Shown here one piece after another: positions 1 to 10,027 of a stretch of 64,000 nucleotides of DNA. The DNA comes from Acidobacteriota bacterium (GTDB lineage: Bacteria; Acidobacteriota; Blastocatellia; Pyrinomonadales; Pyrinomonadaceae), in contig JAKOVX010000033.1 in NCBI GenBank assembly GCA_029781855.1, forward strand, positions 1 to 64,000, given 5' to 3'. Numbering within the stretch: position 1 is the stretch's first letter; each line of letters opens with the position of its first letter. The position numbers and the translations under genes are program-made. The notes beneath the pieces are model-generated. The model worked only from the letters and a program-made list of their open reading frames with translations, was not told where the DNA came from and ran no database searches.

Positions 1-2228
1 ATCTTTTTCGCACCGTTTCGGTACGACAGGCTAACTTCGATCCCGGACGGGCCGGGCGAGGAAGGTGTCGCAAGGCGCACGGTTAAAACCGGAACAACCG
101 CTTCCTGCAACGAAGCTCCTCCGTGAAAATAAAGGTATCCCGCGCTATAGGGGGCCATGCTGCGCGGGGTTGCACATTTTGGAAACGAGCCTAAAATTCC
201 CAGTTTCTTCCCGGGAAGAACAAGGTTGGACGCGTCCGAGGACCCGTCGCCCAGCATGATTCGATCATGAACGGAGACATCCCACTGGCCGACCGGTTTT
301 GCACAAACGTCCCCCGCCTCAGCTTGAGCGTTTAAAAAGAATCCGTGATCGGTAGCAATTACAGCATATTGAAATCCCAGGGAGCGGAGCTTATGAAGTG
401 CCGCACGGATCATTTTCAGCGTTTGAGGAATTAGGCTAAGTGTCGACTCAGGATTGCTCTCAAGCTGACTGTCAATTTCCGTGCTTCGCAGAATCAGCAG
501 GTCAGCAGTTGCTGGGATTTTGGGCTTAGCGCGCAGAAATTCTTCTAGTGTCATCTCCGCAAATCGATCGTTGAATGACTTCTTTAGAAAATTCATTCTT
601 TCGCGAACGTTCGACACTACGTGTTCTTGGATGATCGGAACAATTTTTCCATTAGATGAGTTCAAGACCAAATCGGATGCGGCCCCGGGTAAGAGACTTG
701 CCATTCCGACTAAGGTGATCGTCGGAAGCTGCGCGTAGGCTTCTTTCAGCTCGACCGGAAAATCGTCTTCAACGATTTTGTCTCGGAGTTCGACACCGAG
801 CTCATACCGAAGAGCGTCAACCATTAAAAAAGCGACCTTTTTGCCGCGATCTCGGAGATGTGCTGAAACAAATTTGTCGAAAACCTCTGCATTGGCTAAG
901 CGGCCCTCCGGTGTCCAGCCATCGGTCTCCAGATGTTTAATAAACGCCGCCTGTGCCTTCTCGATCAACCGGCGATAGCATGACCGAGCCTGCGTAATCA
1001 CGCCGTGCATGATTTCCTCGTGATCGAATTGAGAGCTTACCGCCTGCTCAAACTCACGCTGTAGCGAGTCGGCAAGACGAAGGTCGCGAACGTAAAAATC
1101 AAGGAGCGCTGCCTGTGAATGGGAATTATGCGCAAGTTCTCGTTCAAGCTCCCTGCATTTCTCAACAAGGTCGAGCGCGGATTTGACCAGATTCCACTGT
1201 GCTTTGGTTTCCCCCTTACCTTGCCAAACTGAATCCTTGTGGCGCGACAGCATCATTCGTGTCACTTCGCTGCTATTGTTCGCAATTCCGTCGATGGCAC
1301 GATTGAAAAACGTTCGCTCTTCGAAGGGAAAAGTATCCTTGGTTCCGAAATCCGTTATCCCGACGCAGATTTGTGGCAGTTTAAGGTCAGATTCAATTTC
1401 TTCCGCTTTCTCTATATATTTCTGCCGTTTCCTTATATTGCTTCGAATTTCATCACAGACCGCGTTTACCAAGGCTTCTGCCTCGGCGACAGCAACGGGG
1501 ACGCTCTTCAAAGCCGCAGGAAGCTCTCCTGGCAGATCAAAAACGAACTCGCTAAAAAGAATAAAACGCCATAGCTCACTAGAAATCGCTGACAAGCTCT
1601 TTGATCGCGTCTTAAGCTCCATTCCGAGTGAGGCGCGGAAAAGGCTTTTCGCCTCACCAACCCAGGCATCACTTTCGGCGAGCGCCGCGGCATTAGCTTC
1701 AGTTGGAGTCAAAACCGAAACCAAAATGTCCCGCACGGACGAGGCTTTCAAACTTACGCTCAACTGAGGATAAGAAACGCCTCCGCCGACGGAATCTACC
1801 ATCGCAAAAGTTGGAGAATGATTTTCAGCGAATAACCGTCGGATCTCGGTCCCATCGTCTGGTTTCGCCGACAGACACAGTGTTAGGAAATCGTCTCCTT
1901 CGAGGTTCGGAAAAGCCGCGCCGCACTCACTGTAGATCGAAAAAGGATCAATCAACTTTTCCTCAGCGGTCAGGGGCTTTCGGGCGGGGATATAAATGAG
2001 TAAGGATTCCAGACCGTTCTTTGAATTGCCCAATTCATTAAACGCACGCTGGGCGTCATATCGCGAAAGGATGCTGCCTTCGGAGGCATCAATAACCGCG
2101 GTTTTTTCGTCGGCCATTTTCAGGCAGAGTTCGCGATATCGCCGCTCCGGATCATAAATTACTATGCATGAGTTACTTTTGAGCCGCGTTCTAAAAACCT
2201 TTTCAGTAATATATTCAGTAATCTTCAT
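1..2228 (-). CDS. pglZ: BREX protein PglZ, alkaline-phosphatase-superfamily (3' end outside window)
   Basis: PglZ is the shared core protein of BREX phage-exclusion systems and has an alkaline-phosphatase-superfamily fold. The frame is open from an ATG at 2228 to the left edge, about 742 codons, with no stop. Two superfamily metal-site motifs are visible: FLMVDALRYELG at about residue 430 (Asp-Ala-Leu-Arg-Tyr-Glu) and a later VIATDHGFFLN. The N-terminal half is mostly helical and family-specific. The start was chosen because MKITEYI begins 20 bp after the pglX stop; the ribosome-binding site is weak, as expected for a translated-through operon. The C-terminus lies beyond the edge, so completeness cannot be judged. 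Confidence 0.93.
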   Translation of the reverse strand, partial: MKITEYITEKVFRTRLKSNSCIVIYDPERRYRELCLKMADEKTAVIDASEGSILSRYDAQRAFNELGNSKNGLESLLIYIPARKPLTAEEKLIDPFSIYSECGAAFPNLEGDDFLTLCLSAKPDDGTEIRRLFAENHSPTFAMVDSVGGGVSYPQLSVSLKASSVRDILVSVLTPTEANAAALAESDAWVGEAKSLFRASLGMELKTRSKSLSAISSELWRFILFSEFVFDLPGELPAALKSVPVAVAEAEALVNAVCDEIRSNIRKRQKYIEKAEEIESDLKLPQICVGITDFGTKDTFPFEERTFFNRAIDGIANNSSEVTRMMLSRHKDSVWQGKGETKAQWNLVKSALDLVEKCRELERELAHNSHSQAALLDFYVRDLRLADSLQREFEQAVSSQFDHEEIMHGVITQARSCYRRLIEKAQAAFIKHLETDGWTPEGRLANAEVFDKFVSAHLRDRGKKVAFLMVDALRYELGVELRDKIVEDDFPVELKEAYAQLPTITLVGMASLLPGAASDLVLNSSNGKIVPIIQEHVVSNVRERMNFLKKSFNDRFAEMTLEEFLRAKPKIPATADLLILRSTEIDSQLESNPESTLSLIPQTLKMIRAALHKLRSLGFQYAVIATDHGFFLNAQAEAGDVCAKPVGQWDVSVHDRIMLGDGSSDASNLVLPGKKLGILGSFPKCATPRSMAPYSAGYLYFHGGASLQEAVVPVLTVRLATPSSPGPSGIEVSLSYRNGAKK

Positions 2229-2248
2229 TGGTAATTCGAGAAAATTCT

Positions 2249-5200
2249 TTAGCCCTCAGCCAGAGGGAGCGAGGCTGTCTGGGCTTGCTTTGTTCGAGCC
2301 TTGCGCGTCTTCGCGGGCCGCTCTTCGTATAGATCTTCCAGGTCGTGCGCGATAGCCAAGGATTTATCATGACGGCATTTTTCGCGAACTCTCTCGGGAA
2401 AAAACGAATATGCAAGGTGTGCCCAATCGTAATCGCCTTTTTCAAGTTTCTTCCAAGTGTCTTCTAAAATCGTTCGCCATTTTGATAATCTAAAAAGCTT
2501 CCACAGAGGTGAAAGCGTGATCTGAACCCCATCGTTAAGGTTCGGTTTCCATATGGGTGCGAGCCGCAATATTTCGTCCCGCATTTCTTCGAGCTCAACA
2601 AGAAGTTTCTCGCATTCCTCTAGCCGTTTTTCGTCATCGCGCGTTCGGCCGGTCCGGGACCGGAGATTGTTGGCATCTTCCTTTACTTGACGGAGCTTTG
2701 GTTCAACAAAGTCGTTGACGCAAGTATAAAGAGTCTGATCGGTCAGCCGATGATAATAGAGCCACAGCGAGTAGCCGCCGCTGGTTGTCGAAAGCGGTAA
2801 ATAGATCGGTGCCTGACGGCGGCTTTTTGAATATCGTTTTAGATGGTCGGCGAAAAAGCCCGATGGTTTTCGGAAATAGTCGCGTATGCTTCTTACACCG
2901 AGTATCTCGCAAGCCTCAGTCTCGATCGCTTCGGATCGTTCCTTCCATATTTCTTGTAGCACTTTTCGAATGTGATTCTCGATGTCGCTCGGATGCCCGG
3001 CATCATCAACCAGTATGCCGTTCCAGACAATATCGATCGGATAATCCGCAGGAACGTCATTCGGTTCGGCAGGTAGTCCTTCCCCATTTTGTAGCATCCC
3101 TGGGGAGCAGATCGAGAGCGGCGCAAACGGGTCCGGCAACTCCCTAACTGAACGATCAATACAGGCAACACGTAGGTCCCATCGGCCAAAAACAACGCCG
3201 AGGCAGTAGCTTAACCACCGCGCAAAGTATTCGCTTCGATTGCCTTCTGAGACTGCTGAAGGGATTTCTTCGCCGTGATTTTCATGTCCTATATTTCTTG
3301 CACTGTCGAAAAGATCCCGTTCTAAAATACTGATATCCAATTCGTCGAATCCGAACAAGGTCCCTATTCGGTGATCCAAGTCATCCCCAAGCAAGCTGAA
3401 TCGACCGACGCTATGCACTACATCGTCAAATTCACCAACGCCGATAAACTCTACGTTCTGTTCCAATTCTCTAAAATTCTTTTGTTGATCCTTAATCGCA
3501 TTTCGTAATCTGCTCGCTGCATCGAGTAGCAAATCGTCGGTCGGTTCTATGTAGGGAACCGCGCCTACCATGGAGTTTTGAAAGACGGGCCAAGCGAACT
3601 TCTCTCCACGAAAACGAGCGACGGCGCTCGCGATGTTGGAGGAAACGAGTGCCAGAACCCACTGCTCCATACCTTCTTTGGGAAATATCTGGGACCGTCC
3701 AGCGGTTGGAATGCAGCCCTTTGGTACGAAATACGGAATCAATCGGTAGGAACGAAGCATATAGCTGATTCCGGGACGGAAATAGCTATCTTCGCTTCTT
3801 ACATAACGTGAAATGGCATCGCCATTCATTTGGTGCGCAGCCTTGATCTCAGCTCCGTTACTGGCCCAATTAACTACCAGGTGCATAGATGCCGCGAATG
3901 GAGATGATTCATCGATCTTCGAATACCATGCCCATGATTTACCCTCAAAGGTTTGTTGAACGCACGAGGATTGAAATTGGTACTCAGTCTCTTGAGATCC
4001 AGAGACAATCGAGGTTACAGGAATCTCACTCCATAACCTTAAGAATCGCTCATCATTACCTGTCTGAAGACCCACGCGAATTTGGCTGTTCTCGCCAAGG
4101 GTCTCATGCTTAGCGATTAGCTTAATGATTTTGGCATTAATCCAATATACATAAGGTGCCCCGTCCAATGCCAAAAAGCTGGTCGAGGGCATCTCGAAAA
4201 TGTCTTGGGAGGGCTCTCCAGATGAGTAGCAGTCGCACAACTTTAGTAAGTCATTATCCTTCCGTTGGCTGGTAAGAAGACGTAGAAATACAGAGGATTT
4301 CTCGTTCGAAGGCACATGAAATGTTGCAGCGGCAGTCTCGACCACAGCATCCAACACACCGTCTCCTAAATCCGCAAGCAGCTCAGCCGTCATCTCCTTT
4401 GCCAGGACGGAAAGCCTAAACTTCTCCAGAGTCGTTAAATAGAAACAGGTTCGGCTAATGATTGCTCCCACTCGACTGTTTGCGTGGCACAATTCGCCTG
4501 CTCTTTCCAGAAAATGTGCAAGAATATTGCCTTTTGAATTTGGATAGGTTGACTCGACATAACTCTTGGATGAACGCGATAATTCGCCGAATGGCGGATT
4601 CATCACCACCACATCGTAACGTTTGCGGCAAAGTTCGATGAAAGCGAAGCCCTGCGCGGCGTCGGCGGTGAAGAGGCGGCGCTGGAATCCGCCGCCGTTT
4701 TCGGCCTGCTCGGCGTAGGTTTCGAGCGCGTCATAAATCTCAGCTTCAGCTTCCTCCCAAAGGTTTTCGTCCGTAATATCGGCAATATCAAAATTGAGTC
4801 CGGTTTGAACATTCGTCCGGGCACCTTCGAAAAGGTAGCTTTCCTTGCTTTCTTGCTCCCGTAACCGCCTCCATTCGTCACGGGCGCCTTCGACAAGAGT
4901 GGCTGCCTCCTCCTCGATTTTGAGAAGTGGGCCCGCCTCCCCCGCCAACCGCATCGAGTCGAAAATGCTCCGAACGAATTCGCCAATCAGGCGTTTTTCG
5001 GGCGTTGCCGATAAATGTTCTCGCAGGAAGTCCTCGAGAATTTCTACCTCACCGGGCATCGGCTCAGCACAGACGATGTTGGAGCGTTCGATGTGAGGTC
5101 TTTCCGCAACGTGCACGCCTTGATCCGACCACGCCTTGTGTGCCCGCAACCAAAGGCTCAACCCCGCTATCTGAACTGCACGCAGGTCGATATCGATACC

Positions 5201-5734
5201 GTGAATGTTGTTCTCGATAATCAGGCGGGGCACGTCGAGCAGGAAACGCTCCTTGTCGCTCTCATAAATGTCGTGCAGGGACCTAGGCTCGGTTGAGCGC
5301 TTTAGAAATTGTGGCCCATTCTTTTCCTCAACGTCCCACGCTTCTTCATAGATCTTTAGAAACAAGTCAAAAGCATAAAGCCCAAAGTGCATCGACCCGC
5401 ACGCCGGATCGAGCATCAAGATTTCGCGCGGGTCCTTTATTGCGCGGTGCGGAACGAAAACCGGCTGCTTGAGCAACTCTTCCTGTGAGAGGTTCTCATC
5501 CTGTTCGGTTGCTGGCACTGGGGCGTTTTCACGTTCGCCAAGTAAGATCTCTTTGGGCCGATGCACTAGGAACCGACAGCTCTCTGCCAAGGACGTCTCG
5601 CGCTTGGTCATCTCGTACCAGGTTCGCCCGAGCGTGTTATCCGTCAGAAACTCGACCACATAACGCGGCGTAAAAAATTGATTTCTGACGGCAAGTTCAC
5701 GGCTGTCGCGCGGCACAGCAGATTTGTCGCGCAT
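2249..5734 (-). CDS. pglX: PglX adenine-specific methyltransferase, body downstream of an internal amber codon
   Basis: This is the methyltransferase body of BREX PglX, which marks host DNA at N6-adenine so that BREX can tell self from phage. It shows the PglX signature NQFFTPRYVVEFLTDNT near its start, the SAM-binding motif DPACGSMHFG and the catalytic NPPF (in VVMNPPFGEL), then a long C-terminal specificity region. Its first ATG (5734) is 63 bp past, and in frame with, a TAG that ends the upstream piece (5798-6373). The untranslated link reads as normal PglX sequence (AEDETIGWIYQYFNSKEERKK), so the two pieces were one gene of about 1374 codons. A purine-rich AAGGAAG lies 14-20 nt before the ATG and might allow re-initiation. 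It ends in TAA, 20 bp before pglZ. Confidence 0.9.
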   Translation of the reverse strand: MRDKSAVPRDSRELAVRNQFFTPRYVVEFLTDNTLGRTWYEMTKRETSLAESCRFLVHRPKEILLGERENAPVPATEQDENLSQEELLKQPVFVPHRAIKDPREILMLDPACGSMHFGLYAFDLFLKIYEEAWDVEEKNGPQFLKRSTEPRSLHDIYESDKERFLLDVPRLIIENNIHGIDIDLRAVQIAGLSLWLRAHKAWSDQGVHVAERPHIERSNIVCAEPMPGEVEILEDFLREHLSATPEKRLIGEFVRSIFDSMRLAGEAGPLLKIEEEAATLVEGARDEWRRLREQESKESYLFEGARTNVQTGLNFDIADITDENLWEEAEAEIYDALETYAEQAENGGGFQRRLFTADAAQGFAFIELCRKRYDVVVMNPPFGELSRSSKSYVESTYPNSKGNILAHFLERAGELCHANSRVGAIISRTCFYLTTLEKFRLSVLAKEMTAELLADLGDGVLDAVVETAAATFHVPSNEKSSVFLRLLTSQRKDNDLLKLCDCYSSGEPSQDIFEMPSTSFLALDGAPYVYWINAKIIKLIAKHETLGENSQIRVGLQTGNDERFLRLWSEIPVTSIVSGSQETEYQFQSSCVQQTFEGKSWAWYSKIDESSPFAASMHLVVNWASNGAEIKAAHQMNGDAISRYVRSEDSYFRPGISYMLRSYRLIPYFVPKGCIPTAGRSQIFPKEGMEQWVLALVSSNIASAVARFRGEKFAWPVFQNSMVGAVPYIEPTDDLLLDAASRLRNAIKDQQKNFRELEQNVEFIGVGEFDDVVHSVGRFSLLGDDLDHRIGTLFGFDELDISILERDLFDSARNIGHENHGEEIPSAVSEGNRSEYFARWLSYCLGVVFGRWDLRVACIDRSVRELPDPFAPLSICSPGMLQNGEGLPAEPNDVPADYPIDIVWNGILVDDAGHPSDIENHIRKVLQEIWKERSEAIETEACEILGVRSIRDYFRKPSGFFADHLKRYSKSRRQAPIYLPLSTTSGGYSLWLYYHRLTDQTLYTCVNDFVEPKLRQVKEDANNLRSRTGRTRDDEKRLEECEKLLVELEEMRDEILRLAPIWKPNLNDGVQITLSPLWKLFRLSKWRTILEDTWKKLEKGDYDWAHLAYSFFPERVREKCRHDKSLAIAHDLEDLYEERPAKTRKARTKQAQTASLPLAEG

Positions 5735-5797
5735 CTTCTTGCGCTCTTCCTTAGAATTGAAATATTGATAAATCCAGCCGATGGTTTCGTCTTCGGC

Positions 5798-6373
5798 CTA
5801 GAGGTGATCGATTTCCGGATCGTTCAACAAGCCAAGAAGTTCTTCGAGCGCCGACTGCCTGGGGAACAACCTGCCGAATGGCGAGAAGCGGTCGAAGAGG
5901 ACCGCCAGGTCGAGCGCCAACTCATCAAATACGCTAAAGAGATACCATCGATACGCTTCGAATGTTGAACCCAGACCTGAACCTGCGATCCGGGAATAAA
6001 GCTGGAAACCCTTCGACTGGTATCCGTGGGAAATCGACTCGAATAAGATTCCGCGTGCTTCCGCCATTCGGATCGCGGCAAACCTATTGAGCATCGTAAA
6101 TGCCTGTTCTCGCATTATCCGTTCGAGCAGGTCTTTAGTGATCTCGCTTGGAGATGTAGATTGATAATGGTTAAAGGTCTCTCGGAGGATCTTTGCTGTG
6201 GAGAGGCGCTCGTCGTCCAGACCGGTAAGGACTTCGACAGGTGAGATATTTCCGGACTCAGGATCAAGTCCGTAATCGTTCTGAAGCTGCCGCGTAAATT
6301 CAACTGTTAGAAGCGAACGTGCCTCGCTAACAAATTTTTGCAGCCTATTCCTTGTAGGTTGATCAAAAGCCAT
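5798..6373 (-). CDS. pglX: PglX N-terminal fragment, ended by in-frame TAG
   Basis: This 191-aa piece is the helical N-terminal domain of PglX, starting MAFDQPTRNRLQKFVSEAR, typical of type 1/6 BREX PglX. It stops at TAG (5798-5800) inside DPEIDHL-stop-AEDETIGWIYQYF. The reading frame continues without shift into the methyltransferase body, so a single base change (CAG or TGG to TAG) explains the break. No homopolymer or short repeat is present that would allow slippage. The start ATG is 3 bp after the brxC stop, in the order TAG-ATA-ATG. By itself this fragment has no catalytic motif. Confidence 0.85.
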   Translation of the reverse strand: MAFDQPTRNRLQKFVSEARSLLTVEFTRQLQNDYGLDPESGNISPVEVLTGLDDERLSTAKILRETFNHYQSTSPSEITKDLLERIMREQAFTMLNRFAAIRMAEARGILFESISHGYQSKGFQLYSRIAGSGLGSTFEAYRWYLFSVFDELALDLAVLFDRFSPFGRLFPRQSALEELLGLLNDPEIDHL

Positions 6374-6376
6374 TAT

Positions 6377-9300
6377 CTATTCGTCCAGCTCAATATCAAT
6401 TTCCATGTCGGGATAAAGAGCAGTCTGATTCTTAATTTCAAGCAATTCCCGAATCAACTCTTCTAGCTGAGAAACATTCGTAAGTCGTGAGCTTACCTTG
6501 ACGGTTCTCGTTAATTTGCCTGGCGTTGATCCCCCCGGACTATTTCGATCCGCCGCCACTCGTTGGAGAATTTTTTCTCGCGCGGCGGACCGCACACGCT
6601 CTTTCAGTTCGCCAACGCGAGCCGTAAAGTCATATTCGGTTGAAAGCAGAGACTTGAAACCAGCAAAATCCCGCGACGCCTTAAGGGAAAATCCTTCGAT
6701 TTGGCTAATGATGTCTTGCTTTTCCGGTTCGGTCAGTTCATTCCAGTCCGTCATTTCAGCGAGACTTTGCACTTCAGAGGCAGAACGCTTCTCCAACTGC
6801 GTCTGCAGATTTTCCGAGGCAGAAAGTGCTTTTGCCCCTAAGTCTGTAACAGCAGAGTTAAGTTCAACGGCAAAGGTATAGAAATCTTCTCGTTCGAGCC
6901 TTTCCTCGACTCTATCCAAGATTTCCTCCATATCCCGCCGCAATTCCCCGGGAATTCCGGAAAGGGGAAGCGATTCACTACCGGTACGGTAAACCCGAAT
7001 CTCTCGTACTGAGGCTTCAAGTCCATCCGAAAGCGCACGTTTCACGTCGCCAGACCATAGCAAATCGTCATAAAAATCACTTGATTCCGCACCCAAACGG
7101 CCAATCCCTTCTCCTCCGTCACTATCAATGACGGCGGTCATCTCACGATTTAATCGCTCCATTCGATCCTCTCCCGGAAGCCCAAGAGAAGTCAGTTTTT
7201 CGGTCAGAGATCCGTACTCGTTTCGAAGCTGTAAAACCTTTTTGTAGGCGTGAGTGGCGATCTCCTGTTCGAGCGGGACGATAGTTTCGCCAGTCAGTTT
7301 AGTTAAACGCTCCGCCGCCCGGGACAGTGTCTCATTCGAAGGACGCTCGTCACGGAGTGAGAACCCAGCCGTCTGGCAGCTCTTATTAGTTTTAAGAACG
7401 TCAACTGCAGGCTGGCCGACCGTAACAATCCAATTCCCGGAAACATTAATCTTGATTTCACCGCCAAGCAGCATCGCGGCAAGAATGTACCTGACGGCAT
7501 CAGCGGACCAGCCAAAGGGCGGATTGGTAAACCGATCTAAAATGCGCTTTCCTTCCACTGTGCCGTGTTCTGCTATGAAGTCGTTGATGCTGACAACGGA
7601 ACTATGTTCACTTTTAAATCTGGGTACGCCTCCCACACTTTCGAACAGGCTTAACGGATCCAGAGCCGTGGTCAGCGTGGCGGGATTCGTATGCTTCAGA
7701 AATTTCTGAGCATGGTCGGTATCGACCTTAATCGGGGCCTCTCCATAGCGGTCGAAAACCTGTGTCGCAACTTCGCCGAGATATTTCTTCGCAGCAGCCA
7801 GTAAATCAGAATCGATCCCAGATACCGCCTTGCTCTGTCCCCGAAAAATAAAAGTCCCCTTGCTCAGAGCCTTCTGAAGTGTCTTCTCAAGTTCGGTACC
7901 GAGCCGTGTTGCTCTTTCCTGTTGGTCATCTCGGTAACTCTTGACTTCCTGGTCGGGATCACTACGATGGAGCTCAACTATGCGGTTGCATCTGTAAATC
8001 TCGCCGGCGAGTTCCTCCGCTTTTGGGTCCTTTAGTCCCAAAAGATAGAATGTATTCCGGTTAGAATGCACACTCGACTCAGTAATCAGATTCACTTTGG
8101 CCGTATCGTAATCGGCAGGCCCAGTCCACTGGACAGTCAACTGAATCGGCTGCGATTCACCCGCAAGCCCGCTCGTCGAATTTCCATATGCAACTTTTAA
8201 GCCGGCCTGAACAGTTCGAGTGCCGTTCACACTTGTCTGTGGCAATGGATCGAAAACACTTCTCAAATGTTCGTTTGAAATTCGGCTAACGTCCCGCGAT
8301 ACCAGGGGAAGTTCGCCCCGGTCCTTTTCGATCTCACTGAGTTTCGGACTGAGGAAATGGAAGCCGCCGTCCTTCTCGCTCAGCGGAATTTGAGGGTCTG
8401 CAATCAGTTCCTCAATCCCTTGCCGCACCTTGTCGGCTAGCGAGGTTTCGCCCACTGACGAATGCATCAGTGCCGCGATGTTCTTCGCAGTAATTGGAAT
8501 CGTGTCCAAAATCTGCAGAATCACGATCGTTTTGGCTATGTCTTCATGAAGTTTTGAATTTGGGAATCGTATCAGGGTCTTTGTAAGCCCGCCATACAGC
8601 TGGAGAAATGACTTTTGAATGTCCTTATCCAAGGCATCAAACAAGGTTGAGGTGGTCACGAGAGTCCCAATCGGCTCTTTTGCCAATGGGCGCTTACCGG
8701 CGGTTTCGTCAACAAGAATATCCTGTACGATCTTAATCGCTGAGCGGAGCCCAAAACCGCCCGTCGATTTGGCCAGCTGGCCCAATAAATGAAGCAAGAT
8801 GTCGAAATGGGCCGGCAAGAACGGATATAAGTCTATGAATCGCTTGCGATCCAAGTCGGCATCGTAATACTTTGCATTTTCCAACTTTATGTTGTGCCGC
8901 AATCCTGCACCAGCCCGATCGAAAAGCTCGCCCAGATCTTCTTCTCCGGCAGGCGACTTGCCTAGCAGCCGCTTGATACAAATCTCTTTTATATCGTGTG
9001 CTTCAAGATCGATTTGGATAGGAAATCGATCCTTGAGCTTGTAAAGGTTGGCATTATTTATCGCACCTCGCGCACTGTCCTCTGTAAGAGTCTGCTGAGC
9101 GGTAGACATTATCCAAACCTTGCCGTCCCCGATGCGCTTCAGGTTTTTCGCCAGACCATCGAGATTTAGTATCAAATTCTCTCCGGACGAAATGTACTGC
9201 CCAACCTCATCAACTATGAAAATGATATGGTCCTTTTCACTTTTACGGCGAATTAGCGAGATCATTTCTTCGACCTGTTGTTCCTCAGTTTTTTGGAAAT

Positions 9301-9997
9301 CAGCAATGTCGACGCTGAAAGACGTTTCACTGGGAAATAAAGCCGGATACATGTCATGAGCAATCTTCGGGATGATGCTGTCGACAGCAAGCGGATCATT
9401 CTGCAGGTCCTTCCAGGTTAATTCTGGAAAGAGGCTGGCAATTTTGCTGTCGAACTCTTCTGAACGCCCGTCTTTTTCAATACGCTGCTCCAAAGCAGCA
9501 ATCTTGAGATTTCTCGAGTAGCCCGCCCACTGAAGGACATTGAAATAGAGAACGCTGGAGACGTCTGCCTTTCCAGCGCCCGCAAGCATATTGCTTGCAA
9601 GATCGACCATAATAATGGTTGCAGGATACTTCTGAGCAACAGTACCTAGTCGTGCTTTAACCTGCGGTGTGTGAAGGCGGTCTTGAAAGCGCTGACGGAA
9701 AGGAATACCTTCGACGTTGATGGTGTTGTCAAACGCAAAGCCGAGATATTTCGTGAACGAACTCTTACCTGAGCCATAGAAACCAGATACCCATACGCCT
9801 ACTTCATTCTCACCACTTCCCATCGAGATATCCATTTTATCGAGAAGTTTGTCGAGTTGCTGCTCGATACTCTCTGTCACGACATATTCGGAGATCTCCG
9901 CTCGAAGTTTGTCCTCGGCGTCCATCGCGTATGTGATCACCTTCTCGATGCGTCGATGAATATCTTTTTGGGGGTCGAAAAGTTCTTCTATGGTCAT
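6377..9997 (-). CDS. brxC: BREX P-loop ATPase BrxC
   Basis: BrxC is the large ATPase of BREX complexes, 1206 aa here, the usual size. The Walker A motif GFYGSGKSS is at residues 72-80 and the Walker B IIFIVDEVGQ at about 258-267. The N-terminus MTIEELFDPQKDIHRRIEKVI is characteristic of the family. Long coiled-coil segments follow in the C-terminal third. It sits between brxB and pglX with only 3 bp to pglX, consistent with one operon. It ends in TAG, and pglX begins in the same reading frame two codons later. No frameshift or missing motif is seen. Confidence 0.95.
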   Translation of the reverse strand: MTIEELFDPQKDIHRRIEKVITYAMDAEDKLRAEISEYVVTESIEQQLDKLLDKMDISMGSGENEVGVWVSGFYGSGKSSFTKYLGFAFDNTINVEGIPFRQRFQDRLHTPQVKARLGTVAQKYPATIIMVDLASNMLAGAGKADVSSVLYFNVLQWAGYSRNLKIAALEQRIEKDGRSEEFDSKIASLFPELTWKDLQNDPLAVDSIIPKIAHDMYPALFPSETSFSVDIADFQKTEEQQVEEMISLIRRKSEKDHIIFIVDEVGQYISSGENLILNLDGLAKNLKRIGDGKVWIMSTAQQTLTEDSARGAINNANLYKLKDRFPIQIDLEAHDIKEICIKRLLGKSPAGEEDLGELFDRAGAGLRHNIKLENAKYYDADLDRKRFIDLYPFLPAHFDILLHLLGQLAKSTGGFGLRSAIKIVQDILVDETAGKRPLAKEPIGTLVTTSTLFDALDKDIQKSFLQLYGGLTKTLIRFPNSKLHEDIAKTIVILQILDTIPITAKNIAALMHSSVGETSLADKVRQGIEELIADPQIPLSEKDGGFHFLSPKLSEIEKDRGELPLVSRDVSRISNEHLRSVFDPLPQTSVNGTRTVQAGLKVAYGNSTSGLAGESQPIQLTVQWTGPADYDTAKVNLITESSVHSNRNTFYLLGLKDPKAEELAGEIYRCNRIVELHRSDPDQEVKSYRDDQQERATRLGTELEKTLQKALSKGTFIFRGQSKAVSGIDSDLLAAAKKYLGEVATQVFDRYGEAPIKVDTDHAQKFLKHTNPATLTTALDPLSLFESVGGVPRFKSEHSSVVSINDFIAEHGTVEGKRILDRFTNPPFGWSADAVRYILAAMLLGGEIKINVSGNWIVTVGQPAVDVLKTNKSCQTAGFSLRDERPSNETLSRAAERLTKLTGETIVPLEQEIATHAYKKVLQLRNEYGSLTEKLTSLGLPGEDRMERLNREMTAVIDSDGGEGIGRLGAESSDFYDDLLWSGDVKRALSDGLEASVREIRVYRTGSESLPLSGIPGELRRDMEEILDRVEERLEREDFYTFAVELNSAVTDLGAKALSASENLQTQLEKRSASEVQSLAEMTDWNELTEPEKQDIISQIEGFSLKASRDFAGFKSLLSTEYDFTARVGELKERVRSAAREKILQRVAADRNSPGGSTPGKLTRTVKVSSRLTNVSQLEELIRELLEIKNQTALYPDMEIDIELDE

Positions 9998-10027
9998 ATT
10001 TATACAAAACGCCCTATTTCTATGGAT

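Noticed and set aside
1183..1767. Plus-strand 194-aa open frame.
   Set aside because: It lies antisense within pglZ, has no recognisable motif, and pglZ is clearly coding on the other strand.
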